Origin: Kibdelosporangium sp. MJ126-NF4
GTDB lineage: Bacteria > Actinomycetota > Actinomycetes > Mycobacteriales > Pseudonocardiaceae
Reading direction: 5' to 3'
Assembly (NCBI RefSeq): GCF_000826545.1
Contig: NZ_CDME01000015.1
Coordinates: forward strand, 894,695 to 958,694
Length of the DNA stretch: 64,000 nucleotides
Below the pieces are notes generated by a model. The model was not told where the DNA came from and did no database searches. It saw only the letters and a program-made list of their open reading frames with translations. Below are positions 51,819-59,844 of this stretch, in pieces; position 1 is the stretch's first letter, and each line of letters opens with the position of its first letter. Position numbers and translations under genes: made by a program.

Positions 51819-51875
51819 TGGCTATGGATGATCCTCCAGTGATTCAGGCTTTGACTGGAGGATCATCCATAGCCA
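51819..51875. promoter_or_regulatory. 22-bp perfect inverted repeat between divergent genes
   Basis: Arms 51819-51840 and 51854-51875 are exact complements (core GGATGATCCTCCAGT and ACTGGAGGATCATCC) separated by 13 nt. The repeat is centred between the DUF1989 gene (start 51787) and the DUF89 gene (start 51971). It would form a strong hairpin in either transcript or serve as a large operator. Confidence 0.8.
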
Positions 51876-51889
51876 TGGTGCCGACTCGT

Positions 51890-51942
51890 GCAACCAATGT
51901 GGCCTTCGGTGCACTGGCTGCAACCAAGGTGGCCTTCGTTGC
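51890..51942. repeat. Remnant of the 23-nt palindrome array
   Basis: Two units (51890-51912, 51920-51942) with the 23-nt/30-nt pattern seen at 29.1 and 42.4 kb, without recognisable inverted-repeat arms of the larger element. They lie just upstream of the DUF89 gene start. Confidence 0.75.
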
Positions 51943-51970
51943 GCACCACCCGCCCGCCTAGGCTGGGTTG

Positions 51971-53056
51971 GTGCCGCCGGTCATCACGCTTGAGAGCCCG
52001 TTCCCACACCAGGTGTTCCACCAGCGGCATCCCGAGCTGTTCCGGCGGCTGATGGACGCACACCCCTACGGTCCCGTCGAGCGCGCGGCGCTGGACGCGC
52101 TGCTGACCGAGACGCAGAAGGGCACGATCTCGCTGGCCGACGACGCGTTCGACCGGGAGCAGTGGTTGGACTGGGATCGCCGTCACTTCGGCACGCCGTG
52201 GGCGAAGGCACCGTTCCTGTGGGCGGAGAGCTACTTCTACCGGTTGTTGCTCGGCGCGGTCGGCTACTTCGAGTCCGGGGTGGACCCGTTCGGGCCGTTC
52301 AAGACCGCCGAGCTGCGTTCGTCCACTCTCGACGACGACTACGGCTGGCTCGACGGGGAACTGGACTTCGACACGGCGATGCTGGCGTCGCTGTATGGCA
52401 ACCGAGCGGACCTGGGATTCCAGCTCGTCGCGGGAAACTCCGCCTCGGTCCATGACCAGCTGGTGGCCGACGACAGCGTGGCCGTGCGGAGGTTCTTTCG
52501 GCGTCACATGCGTGTGCCGGTCACGTTCGTGCTGGACAACGCGGGCCGGGAGTTGTTGTCCGACCTGGTGTTCGCCGATCACCTGCTGAGCAGTGGGCTG
52601 GCAAGCGAGGTCACGCTGCACGCCAAGCCGTACCCGTATTTCGTCTCCGACGCGACTGTGACCGATGTGCACGACTGCCTGCGGCGGTTGCGGGATCTGC
52701 CCGGCGGCGCGGGACTGCGGCTGCACGAGGCCGCAGCGGACGGACGGCTGCGAGTCCGCACCCATCCGTTCCACTGCGCCCCGTTGTCGTTCCATGACAT
52801 GCCCGCCGACCTCGCAGACGAGTTCGCCCGCGGACTGACGGTGTTCAAGGGGGACCTGAACTACCGGCGGCTGGTCGGCGACTGTCACTGGGATCCGTCG
52901 ACCCCGTTCGACCGAGCCGTGTCCTACCTGCCCGGTCCCGCGCTGGCGCTGCGGATCCTGAAGTCCGAGGTCGTCGTCGGCGCCGACGACCGCCAGCGGG
53001 AACCGGGCTGGGCGACCGCGGGCACGTACGCCACGCTCCAACTGTTTCAGCGCTGA
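51971..53056 (+). CDS. DUF89/ARMT1-family damage-control phosphatase-like protein
   Basis: 361 aa, GTG 51971. Characteristic motifs: FVLDNAGRELLSDLVFADHLL, HAKPYPYFVSDATVTDV and GLTVFKGDLNYRRLVGD, which form the metal site of DUF89 phosphatases that remove abnormal sugar phosphates. The C-terminal region is conserved-like as well. Its 3' end overlaps the sirtuin gene by 10 nt. Substrate unknown. Confidence 0.8.
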   Translation: MPPVITLESPFPHQVFHQRHPELFRRLMDAHPYGPVERAALDALLTETQKGTISLADDAFDREQWLDWDRRHFGTPWAKAPFLWAESYFYRLLLGAVGYFESGVDPFGPFKTAELRSSTLDDDYGWLDGELDFDTAMLASLYGNRADLGFQLVAGNSASVHDQLVADDSVAVRRFFRRHMRVPVTFVLDNAGRELLSDLVFADHLLSSGLASEVTLHAKPYPYFVSDATVTDVHDCLRRLRDLPGGAGLRLHEAAADGRLRVRTHPFHCAPLSFHDMPADLADEFARGLTVFKGDLNYRRLVGDCHWDPSTPFDRAVSYLPGPALALRILKSEVVVGADDRQREPGWATAGTYATLQLFQR

Positions 53057-53787
53057 AGCAGGGCCTGGCAGATCCGCGGGACCGCGGTCCCGATCGGCTC
53101 GGCGATCACCTCGACGGCGAGGTGGTCGTACGGCGTCGGGTCGCGGTTGACGACCACCAGTTGGGCACCGGCGTCGACGGCCACCCGGCACAGCGACGCG
53201 GCTGGCTCGACCTCCAGCGTGCTGCCGACCGCGATGAACAGCTGGCTCGCCGCGGCGATCGCCCGCGCCTTCGACAGCACGTCGGAGTCGAGATACTGTC
53301 CGAAAAGGATCACGCCGAGTTTGAGGACGCCACCGCAGTCCTGACAGGCCGGGTCCTTCTCCCCCGCGTCGACCCTGGCGAACACCTTCGCGCTCGGCTG
53401 CCGCGCCTCGCAGCCCACACAGACTGTCGTCTGCATGGATCCGTGCAGTTCCAGCACCTTGCGGTCGGGCATGCCGCCGCGCTGGTGCAGTCCGTCGATG
53501 TTCTGCGTCAGGACACGCACCGCCAGGCCTGCCTGGTCGAGCTCGGCCAGCGCCCGGTGCGCCGCGTTCGGCTCGGCCATCCATGCCGTGTGACCGTGGT
53601 AGGCCGCCCAGAACTGCTCGCGCACCGAGGAATCCCGGATGTAGTTGCGATACGTGAACAGGTCCGCCATCCGCGGGTTCTTCGTCCACACACCGTCCGG
53701 CCCACGGAAATCAGGGATCCCCGAGTCTGTGGAGATTCCGGCGCCGGTCAGCACCGACACCCGTGTCACTCCTCGTGCCCATTCCAT
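53047..53787 (-). CDS. Sir2-family NAD-dependent deacylase
   Basis: 246 aa. Rossmann-type NAD motifs VLTGAGISTDSGIPDFRG and TQNIDGLHQR, catalytic HGS, and a zinc module with CVGC and CQDC. It removes acyl groups from lysines using NAD. The ATG at 53787 is the first sensible start; a longer open frame is out of context. Overlaps the DUF89 gene at 3' ends. Confidence 0.93.
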   Translation of the reverse strand: MEWARGVTRVSVLTGAGISTDSGIPDFRGPDGVWTKNPRMADLFTYRNYIRDSSVREQFWAAYHGHTAWMAEPNAAHRALAELDQAGLAVRVLTQNIDGLHQRGGMPDRKVLELHGSMQTTVCVGCEARQPSAKVFARVDAGEKDPACQDCGGVLKLGVILFGQYLDSDVLSKARAIAAASQLFIAVGSTLEVEPAASLCRVAVDAGAQLVVVNRDPTPYDHLAVEVIAEPIGTAVPRICQALLQR

Positions 53788-53809
53788 GCACCGAGCATAG
53801 GGATCGTGG

Positions 53810-54424
53810 CTATCGATTTCCGAACCTGCCGACACCGGGCACGAACCGGCCGACGCGGCTGCCGTAGTCCGCGTACGCGTCACCATGTAACCGCCGCAGA
53901 TACGGTTCCTCGACCACACGGACCTGAAGCTCAACGGAGACAAGCATACCGGCGAACCCGACCAGCGCGATCACGTTCGGCGCCATCAACGTCAACCCCG
54001 TGAAACACAGGACGGTAGTGGCGAAGATGGGGTTGCGCACGACAGTGAACGCGCCTTGAGTGACCAGCCCGGTCGCTTCGTCCGGGTTCACTCCGACCCG
54101 CCAGGACGGTCCCATCGTGTGCTGTGCGGCGACCGTGCCGAGGAAACCGAGCACTGCCAGCACGACACCGGTGATCTGGATCGGCGGCGCGACCAGGGCG
54201 GGCAACGGGTCCAGCCCGGCGAGTTGGGCGATCGGCGCGGCCATGGACAGCGCCATCGAGACCACCAGCGCCAGCCCGGCCCACCAGACTGCCGAACCGG
54301 GACGGCCGCTGAGCACGCCGTTGATGCCGGAGGCACCGGTCATCCTGCGGTGCGCGACGACTCGCAGGACGAACGCGCCGACAAGGAAGATCACCAGCAG
54401 GACCAGGGCTAACGCGGCCATCAT
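53810..54424 (-). CDS. ICMT/PEMT-like methyltransferase family membrane protein
   Basis: 204 aa with four to five TM helices and a C-terminal cofactor region FTVVRNPIFATTVLCFTGL and VVEEPYLRRLHGDAYADYGSRVGRFVPG, typical of isoprenylcysteine-type carboxyl methyltransferases. Such enzymes methylate small membrane-embedded substrates using SAM. Located behind the sirtuin gene on the same strand. Confidence 0.82.
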   Translation of the reverse strand: MMAALALVLLVIFLVGAFVLRVVAHRRMTGASGINGVLSGRPGSAVWWAGLALVVSMALSMAAPIAQLAGLDPLPALVAPPIQITGVVLAVLGFLGTVAAQHTMGPSWRVGVNPDEATGLVTQGAFTVVRNPIFATTVLCFTGLTLMAPNVIALVGFAGMLVSVELQVRVVEEPYLRRLHGDAYADYGSRVGRFVPGVGRFGNR

Positions 54425-54454
54425 CCGGTCGACTTTACTCCGATTTTACGTACC

Positions 54455-54482
54455 GTGGGTGGCCCGAAGGCGGACCACCCAC
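54455..54482 (-). terminator. Hairpin downstream of the beta-helix operon
   Basis: Arms GTGGGTGG (54455-54462) and CCACCCAC (54475-54482) with further CCG/CGG pairing inside. It lies right after the stop of the 54492-55535 gene and before the membrane methyltransferase start, as expected for a terminator of the minus-strand unit. Confidence 0.6.
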
Positions 54483-54491
54483 AAGCCGTCA

Positions 54492-55535
54492 TCAGGGCGT
54501 GACCGGGACGTTAGTCAATCCCTTCGTCGCCCTGGTGACGGTGTTCGACGCGTACACCACGTTCGGCCGGTCCTTGCACTTGGACGTCGACGTGATCCTG
54601 ATCGCGTACTCGCCGACCCCACCGAGGTCGGACTTGTTGCCACGCCAGGTGTTCCCGCAGCCGTTGGGGAACGAGGGCGTGGTGCTTGGGTTGTGCGTCT
54701 CGTAGCCGTTGGCGAACGTGCCGGGGCTGGCGAAGGTCCCGGTGTTGTTCTCGATCAGGTAGCCGGTGCCCTTCACGTCGATCCACGAGTCCGCGGAGTT
54801 CGCACCGGTGATGCCCTGGCCGTTGAACGTGTTGCCACGGATCACGCCCGACTGTGTGCCTTCCTTGACGTCGATCGGTTCCGCCGCGATGTTCGGCCCG
54901 ATCCTGTTGTCGAGCACCTGGACGCGGTCGGACTTGTCCACGCCACCGGAGTTGCCGTGACACGACCAGTTGGAGTTCGCGGAGCCGATGTAGACACCTT
55001 CGCCGTAGCCCTGCTGCACGAGCCCGGTGTCGGTGATCCGGGAGTCGCGGATCACGCTGTCGGCCGAAGAACGTCGGAAGTGCACCGCTTCCTCGTCCAC
55101 GTGGTGCACGGACAGCCCGTCGATCGCGGTGTGGTGGGAGTTGTCGAGCACGACACCTTTCTTCGACTCCGCCACGGTGAAACCGGTCAACGTCCAGTAC
55201 GGCGCGCCGTAGAGCCAGAGCCCGTACCCGGAGTCCCAGCCCGCGGTCGGCGCCGGGCAGGACGGCGCCGACCCGCTCGGGCCGTCGTTGACCAGCACGG
55301 CGTTCGCCGGGCCGGTCAGCGTGATCGGCTGTGACGCGCTCCCGGCTTTCTGCGACACGAACGAGCCACGGTAGGTGCCCGCCGCCATCCTGATCGTCGT
55401 TCCCGGTGTGGCACTGGCGAGCGCCGCCTGCAGTTGCTCGGCGGTCGAGACGTCCACAGTGGCCGCTGACGCGGCCTGTGGTGTGACGACCAGCGCGGTC
55501 AGTGCCGCTGCTGTCACGAGGATCGCGCCTCTCAT
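54492..55535 (-). CDS. Secreted right-handed beta-helix protein
   Basis: 347 aa. Signal peptide (MRGAILVTAAALTALVVTPQAASA), an N-terminal beta-helix cap (TVDVSTAEQLQAALASATPGTTIRMAAGTYRG, in parts) and repeated rungs, with DNRIGPNIAAEPIDVKEG and an active-site-like NxWxG region. This is characteristic of polysaccharide lyases, exo-acting hydrolases or epimerases. ATG 55535 overlaps the stop of the preceding gene by one base, so the two secreted proteins are co-translated and probably act on the same polymer. Confidence 0.85.
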   Translation of the reverse strand: MRGAILVTAAALTALVVTPQAASAATVDVSTAEQLQAALASATPGTTIRMAAGTYRGSFVSQKAGSASQPITLTGPANAVLVNDGPSGSAPSCPAPTAGWDSGYGLWLYGAPYWTLTGFTVAESKKGVVLDNSHHTAIDGLSVHHVDEEAVHFRRSSADSVIRDSRITDTGLVQQGYGEGVYIGSANSNWSCHGNSGGVDKSDRVQVLDNRIGPNIAAEPIDVKEGTQSGVIRGNTFNGQGITGANSADSWIDVKGTGYLIENNTGTFASPGTFANGYETHNPSTTPSFPNGCGNTWRGNKSDLGGVGEYAIRITSTSKCKDRPNVVYASNTVTRATKGLTNVPVTP

Positions 55536-57463
55536 CACTTGCCTCCCACGGACTTGAGGAACAGGGACTTGGCGCTGTCGGTCCTGGAGTCGTCGACGCC
55601 GTGACCGCCGGTGTAGTCGCGTTGCTCGTTCTTGGCCCAGTCCGCGATCGGAGTCCCGCCGACATCCAGGTGCTTGTAGCCGGTGCCGTTCCAGCCGAAG
55701 ACGTAGACCCGCTGCCGGTCCGGGTAGAAGTCCTGGAACGGGCCGTTGGTGGCCAACTGTTTGGTCATCGTGTTGTTGAAGAACACGTTGCGGTAGCCCG
55801 ACGCGCCGGACCACTTCACGGCCTTCTTGCCCGCGCCCCACCAGATCGGGAACCAGTTCGAGTCGTCCGGGCCGCCGCCGCCCTCGTCACCGCAGTTGGC
55901 ACGGCAGTTGCCCGACCGGTGGCCGTAGTTCACCTGCACCGTGTTCAGTTCGAACAGGTTGTTGCGCTCCCAGCCGCCGTGCAGGTTCAGGTCGGAGTCG
56001 AAGTCGTTGCCGATCACCACGTTGCCCGACGCCGACCACTGGAACGTGAAGTGCCGCAGGTTCCTCGACGTGTTGCCCGCGTAGAGCGAGTCCCACACGC
56101 GTGAGCCGCGGAAGTAGCCGTTGCCGCCCTTGCCCTTGTTCCACGACCCGTCCAGCTCGTTGTTCACGATCTGCAGGTTCTTGGCCTCCTCGGTGACGAT
56201 CGGGTGCGACCCGGTCATCTCCGCGCGCATTCCCCGCACCCACGAGTTCGCCGCCCACTTGAACACGATCCCGTGCATCTCCGCGCGCGGATCCATGTTG
56301 CCGTAGTTGTTGACCGCCTCGGCCTTGTTCAGGTTTGGCATGTCCTGCGTGAAGGTGAAGTTCTCAAAGCCGACGCCCACCACCGGGTCCACCAGCGGTG
56401 ACGCCTTCGAGTCGTAGGTCGCGCCGCCGATCGCGGGCGATCCGTCCGAGGTGGAGTTCACCGGCACGTCGTATTCCAGGGGCTTGTCCAGCGTGATCGT
56501 GCGCTGTGACGTGTCGACCGAAGCGATCGTGAAGATCTGCTGCCGCATATGCATGTTCAGTAGCGGCCACGTCGTCGGCAAAGCCTCTTGTTCGGCGTAG
56601 AACTTCTGCGTGTTCGCCGCGCGGATGTTGACGAACGCGCCTGCGGTCAGCGTGCTGATCGACCCGCTTGAGGCCAGGTGCACCACGCGATCGCCGGTGC
56701 GGGCGGCGAATCCGGTGTCACCGGGCTTGGCGCGCAGTTTCACACCGGCCTTCCAGTGCACGTTCACCGTGCCTTCGAAGATGTCCTTACGGTTGGCGGG
56801 CGCCGAGGAGTAGTCGCTCTGGTAGCTCGAGTGCACACCACGCGACTGCACTCGAAACAGCCCGCGCCCCGGCCACAGCCAGCCGCCCTTGCCGCTGCCG
56901 GAGGTCATCCCGTCCTCGTCCCAGTCCGAGTTGTCCTCGGTCAGGGTGTCGTAGAGGGTGTTGGCGTCCGGCCGGTAGACCACCTTCGTCGCGGTCGTCC
57001 CCGCACCGCGAATCACCAGATAGTCCGCGTCGACGTGCACCTCGCGCGTGACGACGAGTTCGCCCGCGGGCAGCGTGATCAGGCTGAGCTTGGTGTAGCT
57101 CGCCGCACTGGAACAGGACGACTTGATCGCGTCGATCGCGGCCTGCAAACCGGCGGAATCGTCGGCGCCGTCATTGGGCTTGACGTTGTATTGGCCGCTC
57201 AACTCCTGCGGAGTGATCTGACAGGTCTGGGTGGAATTGATGTCGCCGGAACCGGGCAGGTTCGCACCGCCCCGGTATCCGGCTTTCGACCAGTCGTACA
57301 GGCCGCCGACAGCGGCCCTGCGATTGCCGGGCGACAGATCCAGGCTGGTCAGAGCACCTGGGCCAGGCGCTTCACCGGCCGCTGACGACGGCAGAGCGAT
57401 CACGCTCGCAGTGAGCGCACAGCCCACTGCGAGCGCGAGAAAGCCACGCTTTTTCCACGACAT
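55535..57463 (-). CDS. Large secreted beta-helix polysaccharide-active protein
   Basis: 642 aa. Signal peptide with Lys-rich N-region (MSWKKRGFLALAVGC) and AxA cleavage. After it comes a pectate-lyase-3-like beta-helix start (NVKPNDGADDSAGLQAAIDA) and a long right-handed beta-helix with aromatic-rich C-terminus (WFPIWWGAGKKAVKWSGASGYRN). GGAGGG precedes ATG 57463. The enzyme class is unresolved; a carbohydrate lyase or hydrolase secreted for plant or fungal polymer breakdown fits. It forms an operon with the next gene. Confidence 0.83.
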   Translation of the reverse strand: MSWKKRGFLALAVGCALTASVIALPSSAAGEAPGPGALTSLDLSPGNRRAAVGGLYDWSKAGYRGGANLPGSGDINSTQTCQITPQELSGQYNVKPNDGADDSAGLQAAIDAIKSSCSSAASYTKLSLITLPAGELVVTREVHVDADYLVIRGAGTTATKVVYRPDANTLYDTLTEDNSDWDEDGMTSGSGKGGWLWPGRGLFRVQSRGVHSSYQSDYSSAPANRKDIFEGTVNVHWKAGVKLRAKPGDTGFAARTGDRVVHLASSGSISTLTAGAFVNIRAANTQKFYAEQEALPTTWPLLNMHMRQQIFTIASVDTSQRTITLDKPLEYDVPVNSTSDGSPAIGGATYDSKASPLVDPVVGVGFENFTFTQDMPNLNKAEAVNNYGNMDPRAEMHGIVFKWAANSWVRGMRAEMTGSHPIVTEEAKNLQIVNNELDGSWNKGKGGNGYFRGSRVWDSLYAGNTSRNLRHFTFQWSASGNVVIGNDFDSDLNLHGGWERNNLFELNTVQVNYGHRSGNCRANCGDEGGGGPDDSNWFPIWWGAGKKAVKWSGASGYRNVFFNNTMTKQLATNGPFQDFYPDRQRVYVFGWNGTGYKHLDVGGTPIADWAKNEQRDYTGGHGVDDSRTDSAKSLFLKSVGGK

Positions 57464-57646
57464 GAAACCCTCCGGTGGCGGCGGGGCAGGGACGGCAGAT
57501 GTGCGGCGGCACTCACACCCGAGGTGTACCTGTTGTAGCCCACCAGACGGTACGTCGTCAATAAATTGCGTTTCCACGTCCATGTACGTGAATTAGGGCA
57601 AGAACTGACCATTCAGTTCACAAATAATGGTGTGTGCCGTTCTTTG

Positions 57647-58396
57647 TCAGCCCGCACGCCACGGCGGCATGGACATCGGCTTTCCGGTCTCGAGGAACGT
57701 CTTCATCCTCGACAGCACCGCCGACCAGCCGCCGCTGATGTCGCGCAGCTGCTCCTCGTTCGCCAGGTCCTCGTGCGTGACGGTCAGCTTGGTGGTCTCG
57801 CCGTAGGCCTGGAGGTCGAACGTGACCTTCGAGGTGACGTCCGGTTCGGCCGGTTCGGCCCACGTGAGGACGAGGCGGCGCGGTCGCGTGCTTTCCTCGA
57901 CGACACCGACGACGTCGACGGCCGAGCCGTCGAGGCGCTGATGCTCCCATGTGGATCCCGGCTGCCAGTCGGAAATGTTGCGGTGTTCCCAGTACTGCGC
58001 GGTCAGGTCCGCGTCGGTGATCGCGTTCCACACCTTGTCCGGTGTGCTCTCGATGTAGGTGACGTAGACGAAACTCGGCTTGTCGCTCATGTCTTCCTCG
58101 GCTCGTTTCTTGATGGCGCTGAGCACACGCAGACGCGGGCGCTCGAACTTGTCGATCCAGCGTTCCTGGATCTCGTGCAGCGGCACGGGGTTGAGGTAGT
58201 GCAGTTTTTCCCGACCGCGACGCGCGGTGCTGATCAGGTTGGCGGCCTCCAGCACCGCCAGATGCTGTGTGACCGACTGGCGTGCCATGGCCAGTCGGTC
58301 ACACAGCTCCCCCAGCGTCTGCCCGTTCTGCTCGTGCAGCCTGTCCAGCAGGAGCCGTCGCGTCTCGTCGGCCAGCGCCTTGAACACCTTGTCCAC
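57647..58396 (-). CDS. ArsR-type regulator fused to an AHSA1/SRPBCC domain
   Basis: 249 aa. Residues 1-95 form an ArsR winged helix (VFKALADETRRLLLDRL, LGELCDRLAMARQSVTQHLAVLEAANL), and residues ~105-240 an AHSA1-type START/SRPBCC domain (VYVTYIESTPDKVWNAITDADL, LVLTWAEPAEPDVTSKVTFDLQ). These two domains are usually separate adjacent genes; here they are one protein. It may sense a hydrophobic ligand in the SRPBCC pocket and control transcription. Divergent from the membrane protein gene at 58476. Confidence 0.9.
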   Translation of the reverse strand: MDKVFKALADETRRLLLDRLHEQNGQTLGELCDRLAMARQSVTQHLAVLEAANLISTARRGREKLHYLNPVPLHEIQERWIDKFERPRLRVLSAIKKRAEEDMSDKPSFVYVTYIESTPDKVWNAITDADLTAQYWEHRNISDWQPGSTWEHQRLDGSAVDVVGVVEESTRPRRLVLTWAEPAEPDVTSKVTFDLQAYGETTKLTVTHEDLANEEQLRDISGGWSAVLSRMKTFLETGKPMSMPPWRAG

Positions 58397-58440
58397 ACGC
58401 TAAGTTACGCAGGTAATTACCTGCATGTCAAGTCGTGCTA

Positions 58441-58466
58441 CTTTGTACCAAGCACTCGATACAAAG
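58441..58466. promoter_or_regulatory. YtrA/GntR-type operator
   Basis: CTTTGTA (58441-58447) and TACAAAG (58460-58466) are perfect complements, centred 22-23 bp upstream of the membrane protein's GTG. This spacing fits operators of YtrA-subfamily GntR regulators, one of which is encoded in the same operon. Confidence 0.65.
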
Positions 58467-58475
58467 GAAGCCGCA

Positions 58476-59372
58476 GTGAACCTCGACTGGAAAATCTTCC
58501 TCTACTACGGGCTGGGCGGCCTCGCCCTGCTGGTCGTGCTGTGGCCGACAGTGAAAGGCGGACAGCGCTTCCTCGCGCGGTGGGGCGTCAAGGACCCGAC
58601 CGAACAGCAGGGCCTGGTCGCCAGGAGGTACCTGCTGCACCGGCGATTGCTCTACCCGCCGCTGTTCCTCGTGGCGCCGCTGATCACAGCCGAGGACACC
58701 GAGCTGTTGCCGACGCTGATCATCGCGTTGTCACTCGGCGAGATCATCGCGATGATCCGGCCGATCCGTGGACCACGCACCGCCACGCTCGTCCGCCGGA
58801 CCTGGAACGATCTCGTCCCCCGCTGGGCGCTCATCACGATGCTCGCACTCGCGGTGTTCGCGGCGATCCTGGCGACAGCAAGGAGATTCGCCCAAAGCTG
58901 GGGCAACGGCGTCGTGGACAAGTACCCGCACGACGGTGTCTGGCAAACCGACGGCAACATCCAGACGAACGTGACGCACGTGGGCAGCACCCTGAACAAC
59001 TTCGCCTGGCTGGAGGTCCTCGTCGGCGTGACCCTGGGAACCGCAGCCGTATTGGGCATCGTGTGGCTCGCGGTCTACCGGGGCTCCAGGACCGATCCGC
59101 AGGTCGATGCCGCGCTGCGTACCCGGACGGCAAGGGTCGCCGTCGGGATCGGCATCGCCTGGATGGCGCTCAATGTCGGGAAGGCCAACAACAAGCTCAC
59201 CGACCTGCGGGACATCCACTGGCCGGAACCCGCGCCCTTCTGGCTCACCGGAACCGGCGGGCTGGAAGCGTTGACGCTGCCGCTGCTGTTCATCGCCATG
59301 GCCGGATGGATCTGGGTGGCCAACCCGGACAGCAAAATGCCCTACATCCAGAGAAAACACACCACCGCATGA
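58476..59372 (+). CDS. Multi-TM membrane protein, YtrA-operon type
   Basis: 298 aa from GTG 58476 (AAAGGAAG upstream; an ORF start at 58425 would overrun the operator). About six TM helices (IFLYYGLGGLALLVVLW, PPLFLVAPLI, WALITMLALAVFAAILA, LEVLVGVTLGTAAVLGIVWLAV, LPLLFIAMAGWIWVAN). Family not recognised. It shares a 4-nt overlap with the downstream GntR regulator gene, suggesting autoregulated expression in response to envelope stress or peptides, as YtrA systems are. Confidence 0.72.
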   Translation: MNLDWKIFLYYGLGGLALLVVLWPTVKGGQRFLARWGVKDPTEQQGLVARRYLLHRRLLYPPLFLVAPLITAEDTELLPTLIIALSLGEIIAMIRPIRGPRTATLVRRTWNDLVPRWALITMLALAVFAAILATARRFAQSWGNGVVDKYPHDGVWQTDGNIQTNVTHVGSTLNNFAWLEVLVGVTLGTAAVLGIVWLAVYRGSRTDPQVDAALRTRTARVAVGIGIAWMALNVGKANNKLTDLRDIHWPEPAPFWLTGTGGLEALTLPLLFIAMAGWIWVANPDSKMPYIQRKHTTA

Positions 59373-59737
59373 CACGAATCCTGGTCACCCCGGACAACGG
59401 CGTCCCGCCGTGGCGACAGGTGCGTGACCAGCTCATCCGGTTGATCCAGTCCGGCGAACTCGCAGTCGGCACACCCCTTCCGACGATCCGCCAACTGGCC
59501 AACGACCTCGGCCTGTCAGCGGGGACGGTCGCGCGTGTCTACCGCGAGTTGGAGACTGCGGGCATCCTGCACACCGCTCGACGCAAAGGCACTGTGGTCG
59601 CGGCAATCCCGGGCTCGCCGTCGGAGCAGACCGACGTGTTGGCGGACTCGGCCGCGCAGTTCGTCAGTCATGCCAAGGCTCTTGGCGTGACTCTGGACGA
59701 TGCGATCGCGGCGGTCAGCCGGTCGTGGGAGGCCTGA
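59369..59737 (+). CDS. YtrA-subfamily GntR regulator
   Basis: 122 aa. GntR winged helix (PPWRQVRDQLIRLIQSGELAVGTPLPTIRQLANDLGLSAGTVARVYRELE in parts) and the short C-terminal alpha-helical dimerisation region of YtrA types. It starts within the upstream stop (ATGA), so the pair is translationally coupled. Predicted to bind the palindrome at 58441-58466 and repress this operon. Confidence 0.9.
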   Translation: MTRILVTPDNGVPPWRQVRDQLIRLIQSGELAVGTPLPTIRQLANDLGLSAGTVARVYRELETAGILHTARRKGTVVAAIPGSPSEQTDVLADSAAQFVSHAKALGVTLDDAIAAVSRSWEA

Positions 59738-59844
59738 ACTCACTTCACGCTGGTCAAGAACACACGAACGCGACGAGACAACCAGATGCCCGGTCTCACG
59801 ACCTGGTGGGGTGAACGCTGCGGCGGCAGGCACGCCAGGGTGCC

